The notes: generated by a model not told the origin, from the letters alone. Shown: positions 1-8,807, numbered from the stretch's first letter. The stretch is DNA of 64,000 nt from a bacterium (GCA_016708025.1 JADJGQ010000005.1:62001-126000), one strand, 5' to 3'. Numbers and translations are program-made.

Positions 1-1501
1 AGCCTCCTACCTGCCAGTCGCCCAAAAGTTGCCATGGGGATGGGAGTTTTGCTTTGCCGGTGGCGGCAACTGCAGTTGGTGAAGTCTCGGCGGCGATAGA
101 TGCTGCGGCGGCGGCAAGCGGGCCGATCTCGGGCCACTCGGTCGCGCGGGTTGACATATTCTTTTCGATGAAATTCGTATAAGTTTTACCAGTCACGAAA
201 TCGGGATGTTCCAAGACCTCGATCATGAATTTCCGAGAGGTCTTGACGCCGAGGATCTTGTACTGCTTGAGAGCATCGATCATTTTGCTGATCGCAGATT
301 CGCGGTTGGAGGAGTGGACAATCAGTTTGGCCATGATCGGGTCGTAGTTGATCGTGATCTCCGAGCCGTGGTCAATGCCGCTGTCAACGCGAATGCCGGG
401 GCCGACCGGTTCATTGTACAATAGCACGGTGCCGGTGGAAGGCATGAAATTGTTTTCACCGTCCTCGGCATAAATGCGGCATTCGATGGCATGGCCGCGT
501 TGCGAGAGATTTTGCAGCTCTTTCGAGAGCGGAAGGCCGGCCGCGACGCGAATCTGTTCGACGACCAGATCAACTCCGGTCACCATTTCAGTGATCGGAT
601 GCTCCACCTGGATGCGCGTGTTCATTTCGAGGAAGTAGTAGTGACCGGATTCATCCAGGAGAAATTCGACTGTGCCAGCATTGGTGTAGTTGGCTGCCTG
701 CGCGACCTTGACTGCATCGGCACCCATTTTTGCGCGAAGCTCCGGTGTCAGGGCGATTGACGGGGTTTCTTCGACGATCTTTTGATGGCGGCGCTGAATG
801 GAACATTCACGCTCGAACAGGTGAATGGTATTACCGTGATGATCGCCGAGGACCTGGAATTCAATGTGTCGTGGATTCGAGATGTATTTCTCGAGATAGA
901 CGGTCTCATCACCGAAAGCGTTTTTTGCTTCGCGACGGGCAGCATCAATAGAGGATGCCAGGTCGGCGGGGTTTTGCACGACGCGCATACCCTTTCCTCC
1001 ACCTCCGGCGGCAGCTTTGATGAGCACCGGGTAGCCAGCCTTTTTGGCGGCATCTTCGAATTCAGAGAGTTTGTCGCCGCTCGCGCGCATGCCGGGAATA
1101 AGCGGAATACCTGCGTCAGCCATCTTGACACGGGATTCAACTTTGTTTCCGAGTAGTCGCATTGCTTCAGGGCCGGGGCCGATGAACGTGATCCCGGCAT
1201 CGGCGCAGGCTTTTGGCAAAAGTGGGTTCTCGGCAAGAAAACCGTAGCCGGGATGGATAGCATCGCAGCCAGTCTGTTTGGCGGCACCGATGATCTTGTC
1301 GATATCCAGATATGATTCTCGCGGCGGGGGCGGTCCGATAAAGACGGATTCATCGGCATGCCAGCGGTGCTTGCTGTTTTTGTCTGCCTCGGAATAGACC
1401 GCGACCGATGGGATACCTAGTGAGCGGCAGGCATTCATGACGCGGACCGCGATCTCGGAGCGGTTGGCGACGAGAATCTTCCTGAAAAGAGGTGCTGACA
1501 C
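1..1501 (-). CDS. mccA: Methylcrotonyl-CoA carboxylase alpha (biotin carboxylase) subunit, partial
   Basis: ATP-dependent biotin carboxylase subunit, which carboxylates biotin for transfer to 3-methylcrotonyl-CoA by the beta subunit encoded upstream. About 500 codons are visible; the gene runs off the left edge, so the C-terminal biotinyl (BCCP) domain is not seen. Visible motifs are KILVANRSEIAVRV at the N-terminus, the ATP-grasp glycine loop AAAGGGGKGMRV near residue 167, ERECSIQRRHQK, and EMNTRIQVEHPITE near residue 285. The start is a GTG whose G is the last base of the upstream TAG stop (TAGTG), implying translational coupling. Position beside an MCC-type beta subunit and a methylglutaconyl-CoA hydratase argues for MCC rather than acetyl- or propionyl-CoA carboxylase. 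A geranyl-CoA carboxylase role remains possible because of the AtuA-like gene in the operon. Confidence 0.9.
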   Translation of the reverse strand, partial: MSAPLFRKILVANRSEIAVRVMNACRSLGIPSVAVYSEADKNSKHRWHADESVFIGPPPPRESYLDIDKIIGAAKQTGCDAIHPGYGFLAENPLLPKACADAGITFIGPGPEAMRLLGNKVESRVKMADAGIPLIPGMRASGDKLSEFEDAAKKAGYPVLIKAAAGGGGKGMRVVQNPADLASSIDAARREAKNAFGDETVYLEKYISNPRHIEFQVLGDHHGNTIHLFERECSIQRRHQKIVEETPSIALTPELRAKMGADAVKVAQAANYTNAGTVEFLLDESGHYYFLEMNTRIQVEHPITEMVTGVDLVVEQIRVAAGLPLSKELQNLSQRGHAIECRIYAEDGENNFMPSTGTVLLYNEPVGPGIRVDSGIDHGSEITINYDPIMAKLIVHSSNRESAISKMIDALKQYKILGVKTSRKFMIEVLEHPDFVTGKTYTNFIEKNMSTRATEWPEIGPLAAAAASIAAETSPTAVAATGKAKLPSPWQLLGDWQVGG

Positions 1502-2301
1502 TATTTATTCCCCTCTCGATTGGCCACCCAATTCGGCGTCCGCTTATTCAGAAACGCATCCATCCCTTCCTGGCCCTCGGGGGAGATGCGGAGTTTGGCG
1601 ATCATCTCGGCGGTGTAGGGCATGAACTCCTCAGGAGCCATCGTCGGGACCGCGCCGATTAACTGCTTGGCCATGGCGACGGCTTCGGGGCCGGACGACA
1701 GGATGGCATTGACATATTCAGCTACGGAGGCGTCGAGTTGGTCATCGGCGACAACCTTGTTGACCAGGCCGACTTCGAGGGCACGAGTTGCGCCCATTCG
1801 CTCACCGGTGATGAACAGTTCGCGCGACTTTCCCTCGCCAATTTTCTTCACCACGTACGGCCCAATGCAGGCCGGGACTACGCCGATCTTGACCTCCGAG
1901 AATGAAAACTTGGCGGATTCGGCGGCGATAGCAAAATCGCAGACCGCCACAAATCCGGTCCCACCACCTATCGCGGCTCCGTTAACGCGCGCAATGACCG
2001 GCTGGCGGAGTGAGTAGATCGTATAGAATAGTCTGGCTAGTGAGTTGGCCTCGCCGAGATTTTCATCGAAAGACTGTTTCGCCACACCGCGCATCCAGTT
2101 GAGATCGGCCCCCGCGCAGAATGATTTGCCGGTACCGGAGAGAACAACTACCCGAATCGATTTATCTTTGCCGATATGCGCAAAGCAGTCGAGCATCTCG
2201 GTGATGACGGTTGCGTTGAAGGCGTTGTGAATATCCGGCCGATTGAAGAAAACATTCGCCGCCGGCCCATTCGAGGTATATGTCAGAGTCGTGTAATTCA
2301 T
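1501..2301 (-). CDS. liuC: Methylglutaconyl-CoA hydratase (enoyl-CoA hydratase family)
   Basis: Crotonase-fold enzyme of 266 residues, expected to hydrate 3-methylglutaconyl-CoA to HMG-CoA in leucine/isovalerate breakdown. The oxyanion-hole motif SFCAGADLNWM is the form typical of methylglutaconyl-CoA hydratases, followed by NGAAIGGGTGF and the catalytic-glutamate region FSEVKIGVVPA. The length is normal for the family. It starts 2 bp after the carboxyltransferase stop and its stop overlaps the start of the biotin carboxylase, so the three are one transcriptional unit. A generic enoyl-CoA hydratase is the alternative, but the context makes the specific call likely. Confidence 0.88.
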   Translation of the reverse strand: MNYTTLTYTSNGPAANVFFNRPDIHNAFNATVITEMLDCFAHIGKDKSIRVVVLSGTGKSFCAGADLNWMRGVAKQSFDENLGEANSLARLFYTIYSLRQPVIARVNGAAIGGGTGFVAVCDFAIAAESAKFSFSEVKIGVVPACIGPYVVKKIGEGKSRELFITGERMGATRALEVGLVNKVVADDQLDASVAEYVNAILSSGPEAVAMAKQLIGAVPTMAPEEFMPYTAEMIAKLRISPEGQEGMDAFLNKRTPNWVANREGNK

Positions 2302-2303
2302 GC

Positions 2304-3914
2304 TTACATCCTGAATATGCCGAATTTCTGTTCCGGGATCTGCGCATTGAGTGACATTGATATCCCCAACGCCAGCGCCTGGCGCGTGTCGGTGAAACCG
2401 ATCATGCCGTCATCCCAGAGTCGAGCGCCGGAGTAATACGGCGTCGATTCCGACTCGTATTTCTCTATGATCGGGCGACGGATAGCGTCGACCTGTTCTT
2501 TGGTCAACTTGGTGCCACCTTCTTTCTCAAGCTGTTCGATCTTCACCTGCGCCAAAACATCAGCCGCCTGCTCTCCCCCCATCACGCATATCTTGGAGTT
2601 CGGCCACATCCACATCAGACGCGGGAAATAGCCTCGCCCACACATGGCGTAGTTGCCTGCACCATATGAGCCGCCAACTACGACGGTGAACTTGGGGACA
2701 TCGGCGTTGGCGACGGCATGCACCATCTTGGCGCCATCACGCGCGATACCGCCGGCCTCGTATTGCCGTCCGACAATAAAGCCGGAGATATTCTGCAGGA
2801 AGATCAGCGGAATACGGCGCTGTGTACAAAGCTCGATGAAGTGCGCCCCCTTCTGCGCTGACTCGGCAAAGAGTACACCGTTGTTGGCAAGGATGCCGAC
2901 CGGGTATCCCATGATGCGTGCAAATCCGCACACGAGAGTCGTACCGTACAGCTCTTTGAAAGAGTGGAAGCGGGAGCCATCGACCATCCGCGCGATCACT
3001 TCATGAACATCAAACGCTTTGCGGATATCGTTCGAGACGACGCCGTAGAGTTCTTCGGGGTCGTAGTACGGGTCTTCGGGGGCAGAGCGATCCAACTCCC
3101 ACTGGGGAGCGCGATTAAGATTTTCGACAATGTTGCGCGTCATCTGCAACGCGTGCCCATCATTCTGCGCATAATGGTCGGCGACACCGGAGGTTCGGCA
3201 GTGTACATCAGCGCCGCCGAGTTCTTCGGCCGTCACTACCTCACCTGTCGCTGCTTTGACCAGCGGCGGGCCGCCGATAAAAATCGTCCCCTGTTTGCGG
3301 ACGATCACGGTCTCATCGGACATCGCCGGAAGGTACGCTCCACCGGCGGTACATGACCCCATCACGACCGAAACCTGGGGAATGCCGAGTGCAGACATGC
3401 GGGCCTGATTGTAGAATATCCGGCCGAAATGATCTTTGTCCGGGAATGTGCCCGACTGCAGCGGGAGGAAAATGCCGCCTGAGTCGACGAGATACACGCA
3501 CGGCAGATTATTCGTCTGCGCGATCTCCTGCGCGCGGGCATGCTTGAGAATGGTCATCGGATAGTAGGTGCCGCCCTTGACGGTAGCATCGTTGACCACA
3601 ACCATCACCTCGCGGCCATGCACCACGCCGATTCCGGTGATAACCCCTGCGGCGGGGGCATCGTTGTCGTACATATCGTACGCGGCCATCGGGCTCAATT
3701 CGAGAAAGGGTGTGTTGCGGTCGAGTAGTTTGGCGAGACGTTCACGCGGAAGCAATTTGCCGCGCTCGGTGTGGCGAAGGCGGGATTTCTCCGGGCCACC
3801 CAATTTGATCTTCTCGAGGCGCTCTTTGAACTGCGCATGCTGAGCGCGATTTTTCTCGGCGTTCTCTTTGAACTGAACCGACGATGTATCCGCTTTGGAT
3901 TCCAGTCGAAACAT
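2304..3914 (-). CDS. mccB: Methylcrotonyl-CoA carboxylase beta (carboxyltransferase) subunit
   Basis: Carboxyltransferase subunit of 536 residues, the usual length for MCC beta. It moves CO2 from carboxybiotin to 3-methylcrotonyl-CoA. Diagnostic segments are LQNISGFIVGRQYEAGGIA, DGAKMVHAVA, GGSYGAGNYAMCGRGY and MWPNSKICVMGGEQAA. The NISGF...GGIARDGAKMV form is MCC-like; propionyl-CoA carboxylases have a VPGFLPG-type segment instead. The gene lies 5 bp downstream of the AtuA-like gene and 2 bp upstream of the hydratase gene. No odd features were seen. Confidence 0.93.
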   Translation of the reverse strand: MFRLESKADTSSVQFKENAEKNRAQHAQFKERLEKIKLGGPEKSRLRHTERGKLLPRERLAKLLDRNTPFLELSPMAAYDMYDNDAPAAGVITGIGVVHGREVMVVVNDATVKGGTYYPMTILKHARAQEIAQTNNLPCVYLVDSGGIFLPLQSGTFPDKDHFGRIFYNQARMSALGIPQVSVVMGSCTAGGAYLPAMSDETVIVRKQGTIFIGGPPLVKAATGEVVTAEELGGADVHCRTSGVADHYAQNDGHALQMTRNIVENLNRAPQWELDRSAPEDPYYDPEELYGVVSNDIRKAFDVHEVIARMVDGSRFHSFKELYGTTLVCGFARIMGYPVGILANNGVLFAESAQKGAHFIELCTQRRIPLIFLQNISGFIVGRQYEAGGIARDGAKMVHAVANADVPKFTVVVGGSYGAGNYAMCGRGYFPRLMWMWPNSKICVMGGEQAADVLAQVKIEQLEKEGGTKLTKEQVDAIRRPIIEKYESESTPYYSGARLWDDGMIGFTDTRQALALGISMSLNAQIPEQKFGIFRM

Positions 3915-3919
3915 ACCAA

Positions 3920-5722
3920 TTACCTCTTTTTCCCGAGCAGCGATTGTGGTACGTCGAGAGTCATCTGCAATAATGCCTGAGCGAGGGTCTTCCCTTGCGG
4001 GTCGATAATCAACGCGCGGGTGCCGCCGCCGCCGAGTGTCTCCTCGAGGAGGAAATTCAGCCCGTGCAGGTTATCCAGTTCATACCGGATAACTTTCCCT
4101 TTGGTGATCCCCTTGAAGAAGGTCTTCACTTTTTCCGGAGTCAGGGTTGAACGCAGGAATTCGTAGATCTCGGGGGAGCGGGCCAGGACGCCGATATTGC
4201 AGGTATCCCCCTTGTCGCCGGAGCGGGCGTAGGCGATCTCCTGCAGTTTCACTTTGACCATCCTCCCAGCCGGCTTGACGAATTTGCGTGGAGCCGCAGC
4301 CACTTTCTTGGCGGACTTCTCTTCCATGCTGGTTCGGACACGGAGTGGAAAATTGATCTCGAAAAATTCTTCATCGCCTCGCGTCGTCACAGTCAGCACT
4401 TTCGCCTGGACGCGCGTGCGGTGCATTAGCGCCGGCCAGTACGCGATCACCGGCACTGGTTTCGGACGGCCACGTCCGGTGACAGCCATTCCGGCAGGAC
4501 CGGAGAGAATGAGCGTCGAGAGTGCTTTGCCGAAATCTTTGATCTTTGAAACGGATTTGTCGCGCACTGAGAACTTCAGCATGATCTCGTTTGGCTCGTA
4601 GGTCGAAAGGTGCGCGGGCCAGCAGGAGCCGGAACCGACCACAGCCGTGTCGGTAGCTTCGAACTTATGCTGCAGCTTTTCCCAGAAGATATCCGCGATG
4701 ACTTTGGCTTTCTTGAATGTGTTCGGGCCGGAGACGAGCACTTCGCCGGAAGCTTTCCAGCCATCCTCGAACGACATTGAAACTTTGAGATTGTCCGGCT
4801 CCGGCTTCCCCTGGATACCGTAGACTCGCACGCGGTCTTTCCCATCCTGCTTGAGGCGGATGGAATCAAAGCGCGCGACACCATCGGGAGAGATGTAATT
4901 CGCCGGGTCCCCCATCTCATAGACCAACTGCTCTTTGACGGTCTTTTCTGTCACTGCGCCGCCGGTTTTGGTATGTTTGGTGACGACAAACTCGCCGGTC
5001 GGTTCCATCTCGATGATCGGGTAACCGATATTGTGGTAATTCTTGACCTCTTCCCAGTCGGTGATATTCCCGCCGGTCGCCTGGGCGCCGCATTCGATGA
5101 TATGGCCGGCGATAATTCCCGCCGCCATCTTATCCCAGTCATCCATAGCCCAGCCGAACTCATGGATCATCGGGGCGAGCGTGATGCCCGTATCCGTCAC
5201 ACGCCCGGTCACCACGATCTGGCAACCCGCATCCAGCGCGCGGACCACCGGCTCGGCGCCGAGATAGATATTGGCCGAGGTGATACGCGAGCGGACCTTG
5301 AGGAAATCTTCGCCCGTCTCCATATTGGTGAACCGTTCACCGGCGGCGGTCAGCTCGTAGAGGTTGTTGACGATATCATCGCCGTACACGACGCCGACCT
5401 TGATATCGAGCTTCATCTTTTTGGAGAGCTCGATGATCTTGCGGGCAAGGCCGATCGGGTTGATGCCGCCGGCATTGGAGATAACTTTGACATTCTTCTT
5501 CACGATCAGCGGGAGGCAGTCGGCCATCTGGTCCAGAAAATCGACCGCATAGCCAAGCTCCGAGTTGGTGGCCCGTTGTCTCTGAAGGATAGACATGGTG
5601 ATTTCGGCGAGGAAATCCATGGTGATATAATCGAGATGACCGCCGGTCAGTTGACGTTTAAGGGCGGAGAGGTCATCTCCCCAGTAGCCACCGGCGTTGC
5701 CGATACGGATTTTCTTTTTCAA
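3920..5722 (-). CDS. AtuA-like protein (acyclic terpene utilization family, DUF1446)
   Basis: First gene of the carboxylase operon. The protein has a large AtuA/DUF1446 domain beginning KIRIGNAGGYWGDDLSALKR and a C-terminal AtuA-like ferredoxin-fold domain (about residues 490-585) containing EIAYARSGDKGDTCNIGV. The family is named from terpene degradation in Pseudomonas and often sits beside MCC or geranyl-CoA carboxylase genes; its biochemical role is not established. The frame is open back to an ATG at 5842, but a strong promoter lies inside that extension (5793-5821), so translation must start downstream. I place it at TTG 5722, just before LKKKIRIG, with AGGA 11 nt upstream, giving 600 residues. 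The start is inference; the family call is solid. Confidence 0.82.
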   Translation of the reverse strand: MKKKIRIGNAGGYWGDDLSALKRQLTGGHLDYITMDFLAEITMSILQRQRATNSELGYAVDFLDQMADCLPLIVKKNVKVISNAGGINPIGLARKIIELSKKMKLDIKVGVVYGDDIVNNLYELTAAGERFTNMETGEDFLKVRSRITSANIYLGAEPVVRALDAGCQIVVTGRVTDTGITLAPMIHEFGWAMDDWDKMAAGIIAGHIIECGAQATGGNITDWEEVKNYHNIGYPIIEMEPTGEFVVTKHTKTGGAVTEKTVKEQLVYEMGDPANYISPDGVARFDSIRLKQDGKDRVRVYGIQGKPEPDNLKVSMSFEDGWKASGEVLVSGPNTFKKAKVIADIFWEKLQHKFEATDTAVVGSGSCWPAHLSTYEPNEIMLKFSVRDKSVSKIKDFGKALSTLILSGPAGMAVTGRGRPKPVPVIAYWPALMHRTRVQAKVLTVTTRGDEEFFEINFPLRVRTSMEEKSAKKVAAAPRKFVKPAGRMVKVKLQEIAYARSGDKGDTCNIGVLARSPEIYEFLRSTLTPEKVKTFFKGITKGKVIRYELDNLHGLNFLLEETLGGGGTRALIIDPQGKTLAQALLQMTLDVPQSLLGKKR

Positions 5723-5792
5723 GGTCGTGTTAGTCCTGTAAGTTGTTTCTGAAATAGCAATTACATCGCCCCTCTGGGTCGATGAAGGGGTT

Positions 5793-5821
5793 AATATAGG
5801 GGATGGAAAGCGGGTTGTAAA
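5793..5821 (-). promoter_or_regulatory. Sigma-70-type promoter of the AtuA/carboxylase operon
   Basis: On the minus strand TTTACA (5821-5816), a 17-nt spacer, then TATATT (5798-5793). The predicted transcript starts near 5786 and leaves a leader of about 64 nt before the TTG start at 5722. This rules out the upstream ATG at 5842 for transcripts from this promoter. Confidence 0.7.
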
Positions 5822-5928
5822 GGGGGGAGTAGAGTTCTCCAAGCCTGTAGGATATCAGAAAGTGAGGCTGTACACATGAAATGTGATATGAGGTTCGCAT
5901 GTATCCATGCTAACTTGCCACAGAATTT

Positions 5929-6651
5929 ATGGGAAGAATATTTCAATACTGCATCGCCTGTGTGAGACTCTCTTGGAAGAGTTCTTGGAACTCGGTTGGG
6001 GGAACCACGGGTACTCTTGTATTGACCGTTCTCGGTTCGCTTTCAATAGATGCAGGAATTCGAGAGTTTCTTGAACTCTCGAGTGCTTGGTTGGCCAGCG
6101 CATTGCTGTTTCTGACTGACACGGTTATCGTTTTCATTGTCTTGCTCGCTTTAAAGGCAATTTTCATCTCGCCTTTCAAGCTTGTTCAATCTACAGCAAA
6201 GAAACTTGAGGCTGCGCAGACGATTATCGATGGTTATCAGCGCGCTGGAGAGCCTGATCTACCATTCGAAGATGCAATGACCCTAGCTCATCAATTCTAT
6301 CGGGCAACCGAATGTACTGGCTCGCAAATGCAACAGACTATAGTAGAGTGGATATTCAATGAGAAGCTAACGGCATGGGGCATGGTTCCACTCCCAGGAA
6401 TGCGATGGGTGCCCAGAGCTCCCACAATGATAAAGATCCCCCACCAGTTTTTCTACAGTCCGAATGGCGGACCAACTGAAGACAATGGTTACGTATTTGA
6501 AATTTACACGAGCCTGCCAAATTGGGAAGAGCGGTCTAATCACAAATCTTACTGCAATGTCACATTAAATAAACGGCAGTTTCTTGCTGTGATGGCAGTC
6601 GAATCGACCAGAAAAGCAACGCTTGTACCCGGAGATTTTGAAATAGCATAG
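5929..6651 (+). CDS. Hypothetical membrane protein
   Basis: A 240-residue protein I do not recognise. Two hydrophobic segments (about residues 22-40 and 52-74) are followed by a soluble domain containing EDAMTLAHQFYRATECTGSQ and a tryptophan/proline-rich stretch (WGMVPLPGMRWVPRAP), suggesting an anchored cytoplasmic or periplasmic domain. It is alone on the plus strand between two minus-strand units. Its DNA is visibly richer in A+T than the flanking genes and uses codons such as ATA, AAT and TTG more often, which suggests recent acquisition. No function can be assigned. Confidence 0.6.
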   Translation: MGRIFQYCIACVRLSWKSSWNSVGGTTGTLVLTVLGSLSIDAGIREFLELSSAWLASALLFLTDTVIVFIVLLALKAIFISPFKLVQSTAKKLEAAQTIIDGYQRAGEPDLPFEDAMTLAHQFYRATECTGSQMQQTIVEWIFNEKLTAWGMVPLPGMRWVPRAPTMIKIPHQFFYSPNGGPTEDNGYVFEIYTSLPNWEERSNHKSYCNVTLNKRQFLAVMAVESTRKATLVPGDFEIA

Positions 6652-6694
6652 GCACTGACCGAGTTGCCAACCATTTATGGTGGGTTATCCCAGG

Positions 6695-6736
6695 TTGCTT
6701 CGTTGACCGGCCGCGACGCGGCCATGCTCCTCGCAA
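6695..6736. repeat. Dispersed intergenic hairpin repeat (TTGC...GCAATGAC type)
   Basis: An inverted TTGC/GCAA pair encloses a second palindrome GGCCGCGACGCGGCC. The right end CTCGCAATGAC is shared with elements at 7609-7630 and near 24018-24036, so this is one member of a small interspersed family. Confidence 0.55.
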
Positions 6737-6780
6737 TGACGATGGACGGATTTTGAGAAATTCACTGTCCCTTGGACCGT

Positions 6781-6804
6781 CGGGTTGAGCGGAGTCGAAA
6801 CCCG
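6781..6804. repeat. Dispersed hairpin repeat, CGGGTT...AACCCG type, copy 1
   Basis: A 24-nt inverted repeat: CGGGTT at one end, AACCCG at the other, with core GAGCGGAGTCGA. A near-identical copy, one base different in the core, is at 19787-19810. Both are preceded by the same CGT triplet and lie in intergenic DNA. Confidence 0.65.
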
Positions 6805-6893
6805 AACACAAACCGAGATCACGACGCTTTGCCCCTGTCAAACGGTCAAGGCAAAGCTCGTGATGACAATCAAAATGTCATCAAAGTCGACCT

Positions 6894-7589
6894 CTACTCT
6901 ATCGCTTTTCTCACGGCCGCTTCGGCGAGAAGTTGGGCGGGATTGATCAGGTCGGGAGCATCGGTCCCTTCGCCATACAGGAATGCAAACTCGGTGCAAC
7001 CAAGTATCATGCCATCCACACCGCGCGCTCGAAGTTGCTCCGCTCCATTGCGGACGGCCATCCGGTCGGCATCGGTTTCGATACCAGCCATCAGGTGCGG
7101 GACAGCATCGAGGATCAATGCCTGCTGGTCGTCGCCAAGCGTTTCGGTACGTATCCCCCGCTTTTCAAGCGGAATCGTGTAGACCGGTACTCTGGGGTCA
7201 CGGAATCCCATCACCCCGACATGTTTCCAGCCACGTCGATCTACTTCAGCAAGGGCAGAGTCTATTATGCTGAGGAACGGTTTCCCCGCGGCATTCTCGA
7301 ACTGGTCGAGTATAAAATGCGGGCCATTGGCCATAACGATCAGGATATCGGCCACTTGTCCGAGGAATCGTGCGCCATGGGCGATTTCGGGATGGATGGT
7401 GAGCGGAAGTTTCGGGATGTTGTGTTCATCCATCACAAACGGTGGATTGCGGTGATACCAGACCACCAATCGCGGATAACCGGAGTTGGCGTTCGGCGGG
7501 ATGAGCCGCTGGGAGACACGGTGGATGCGCTGTTCGAAATCCATGGTGGCATGGGGTCCGATACCGCCGAGCAGACCGATTGTTTTCAT
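6894..7589 (-). CDS. Aspartate/glutamate racemase family protein, one catalytic Cys missing
   Basis: A 231-residue protein of the PLP-independent Asp/Glu racemase superfamily, starting MKTIGLLGGIGPHATMDF, typical of this fold. The second catalytic Cys is present (Cys198 in MILGCTEFAFLYG). The position of the first catalytic Cys, normally in a CNTAH-like motif, holds Ala87 (VMANGPHF). Two-base racemisation needs a thiol or substitute on both faces of the substrate, so this is probably not an ordinary racemase. It may have altered specificity, be one-sided, or act as another enzyme of the superfamily. It is monocistronic, convergent with the gene at 5929 and flanked by hairpin repeats. Confidence 0.8.
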   Translation of the reverse strand: MKTIGLLGGIGPHATMDFEQRIHRVSQRLIPPNANSGYPRLVVWYHRNPPFVMDEHNIPKLPLTIHPEIAHGARFLGQVADILIVMANGPHFILDQFENAAGKPFLSIIDSALAEVDRRGWKHVGVMGFRDPRVPVYTIPLEKRGIRTETLGDDQQALILDAVPHLMAGIETDADRMAVRNGAEQLRARGVDGMILGCTEFAFLYGEGTDAPDLINPAQLLAEAAVRKAIE

Positions 7590-7608
7590 GTCATTCCTTG
7601 TTGAATTG

Positions 7609-7630
7609 ATTGCTTCGCTACGCTCGCAAT
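7609..7630. repeat. Dispersed intergenic hairpin repeat (ATTGC...GCAATGAC type)
   Basis: ATTGC and GCAAT arms surround TTCGCTACGCTC and are followed by GAC. This belongs to the same family as 6695-6736 and 24018-24036. Confidence 0.5.
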
Positions 7631-7647
7631 GACTATGCGTGTCCCTC

Positions 7648-8121
7648 TTAACTTTTATACGCTTTCTCCAACGCGGCCATATCGAGCTTGATCATTGTCT
7701 CCACCGCCTCGATCACTGCTTTGGTATTGCCGTTTTTGCTGTCGGTGATCAGTTGTTCGACATTTTTCGGCACGATCTGCCATGAGACGCCGAACCGATC
7801 CTTGAGCCATCCACAGGCCTGGATCTCTCCCCCATCGCCTAGTTTCTCCCAGTAGTAGTCGATCTCGGCTTGATCCTCACACTTCACCATGAGTGAGATA
7901 GCCATCGAAAACTGGGGAAACGGCCCGGCATCCATCGCCATATAGCGCTGACCATCCAATTCGAAAGTCGCGACCTTGAGCTTTTGCTCCGTTCCCGGCG
8001 GGTTGTGGTCAAGTGTGGCCATCTCGATGATTTTCGAGTTCTTGAAGATGGAGGTATACATCTTGACCGCCTCTTCGACCTGATCCTGCTGGAACGCCAG
8101 GAAAGTGATGATCTTCTGCAT
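7648..8121 (-). CDS. VOC family protein (PhnB-like)
   Basis: A 157-residue protein of the vicinal-oxygen-chelate/PhnB type: MQKIITFLAFQQDQVEEAVKMYTSIF at the N-terminus, a middle FPQFSMAISLMVKCEDQAEIDYYW, then WLKDRFGVSWQIVP. The last motif is typical of proteins once annotated as 3-demethylubiquinone 3-methyltransferase-like. Members bind small molecules or metals, and the substrate cannot be told from sequence. It is followed at 8200 by another small same-strand gene and may be cotranscribed with it. Confidence 0.8.
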   Translation of the reverse strand: MQKIITFLAFQQDQVEEAVKMYTSIFKNSKIIEMATLDHNPPGTEQKLKVATFELDGQRYMAMDAGPFPQFSMAISLMVKCEDQAEIDYYWEKLGDGGEIQACGWLKDRFGVSWQIVPKNVEQLITDSKNGNTKAVIEAVETMIKLDMAALEKAYKS

Positions 8122-8199
8122 GCGAGTTTCTCCTCTTGATATGAGCGCGGCAAGCGGCGACGCCAGGCCCGGGCAGACCGGGAGGTCTGCCGCGCAAAT

Positions 8200-8610
8200 C
8201 TACTTTTTCTTCCCGGTGGTCTTGCTTGATGATTTTTTCTTCGTGCGGGCTGATACCTTTGCGGCGTTTTCAGCGAGGCGATCTTTGACGATCTTTTTCA
8301 CCAGCGTAGCCGGGAGTGAATTGTCCGGCGTGAAGTGAAGCCCGCTTTTAGCCTGCGGGTATTTGCCGTACTCTTTCGCATGTCGGCTCAAATACGAGCC
8401 GCTGCAGACAAACAGGCTGCAATGATTGTTGAAGGCGGCAAAGGCGACCAGTTGGCCATCCTGCTTGTACATCGGCATGGAGTAGCTGATGGTCTCTTCC
8501 GCTTTGGGGGCGGCAGATCTGATGGTGGCGCGGAGCTTCTGAAGCGCTTTGCGCTGATCATCAGGAAGATCCGCCAAGTAGGCATCAACACTGGAAGCTG
8601 CGGGACGCAT
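8200..8610 (-). CDS. DUF1801 (YdhG-like) domain protein
   Basis: A 136-residue protein with the DUF1801 pattern: VDAYLADLPDDQRKALQKLR, then PKAEETISYSMPMYK, KSGLHFTPDNSLP, and a lysine/serine-rich tail (residues 118-136). Family members include the YdhG/Fra-like fold and a B. subtilis protein proposed as an intracellular iron chaperone; the function here is unproven. The basic tail may contact nucleic acid. It lies 78 bp upstream of the VOC gene on the same strand. Confidence 0.75.
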   Translation of the reverse strand: MRPAASSVDAYLADLPDDQRKALQKLRATIRSAAPKAEETISYSMPMYKQDGQLVAFAAFNNHCSLFVCSGSYLSRHAKEYGKYPQAKSGLHFTPDNSLPATLVKKIVKDRLAENAAKVSARTKKKSSSKTTGKKK

Positions 8611-8779
8611 AACCTCACCTCAATATTCTGATTCATGTTTTACACCCGGGGATAGCGATAAGATGAACAGGGAAACCTCATTAGTCAAGCCTGTCGCAAA
8701 CGGGCCATATCACTTTCGGGAAGCGAAGCCTGAAAAACCGCGGGAAGATTTTGTGCGGAGTCGAGTAGTCACTTCATGA

Positions 8780-8807
8780 TTGACTCCACATTCTGTCGGG
8801 GTAGAAC
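8780..8807 (+). promoter_or_regulatory. Sigma-70-type promoter of the ARPP-1-like gene
   Basis: TTGACT (8780-8785), a 16-nt spacer, then TAGAAC (8802-8807). It is followed about 60 nt later by a strong ribosome binding site, GGGAGG, six bases before the ATG at 8871. Confidence 0.5.

Noticed and set aside
4973..5752. 259-codon plus-strand frame
   Set aside because: Antisense to the AtuA-like gene, which has recognisable domains.
5723..5842. Extra 40 residues at the N-terminus of the AtuA-like protein
   Set aside because: A strong promoter lies inside this stretch and the family domain starts after it.
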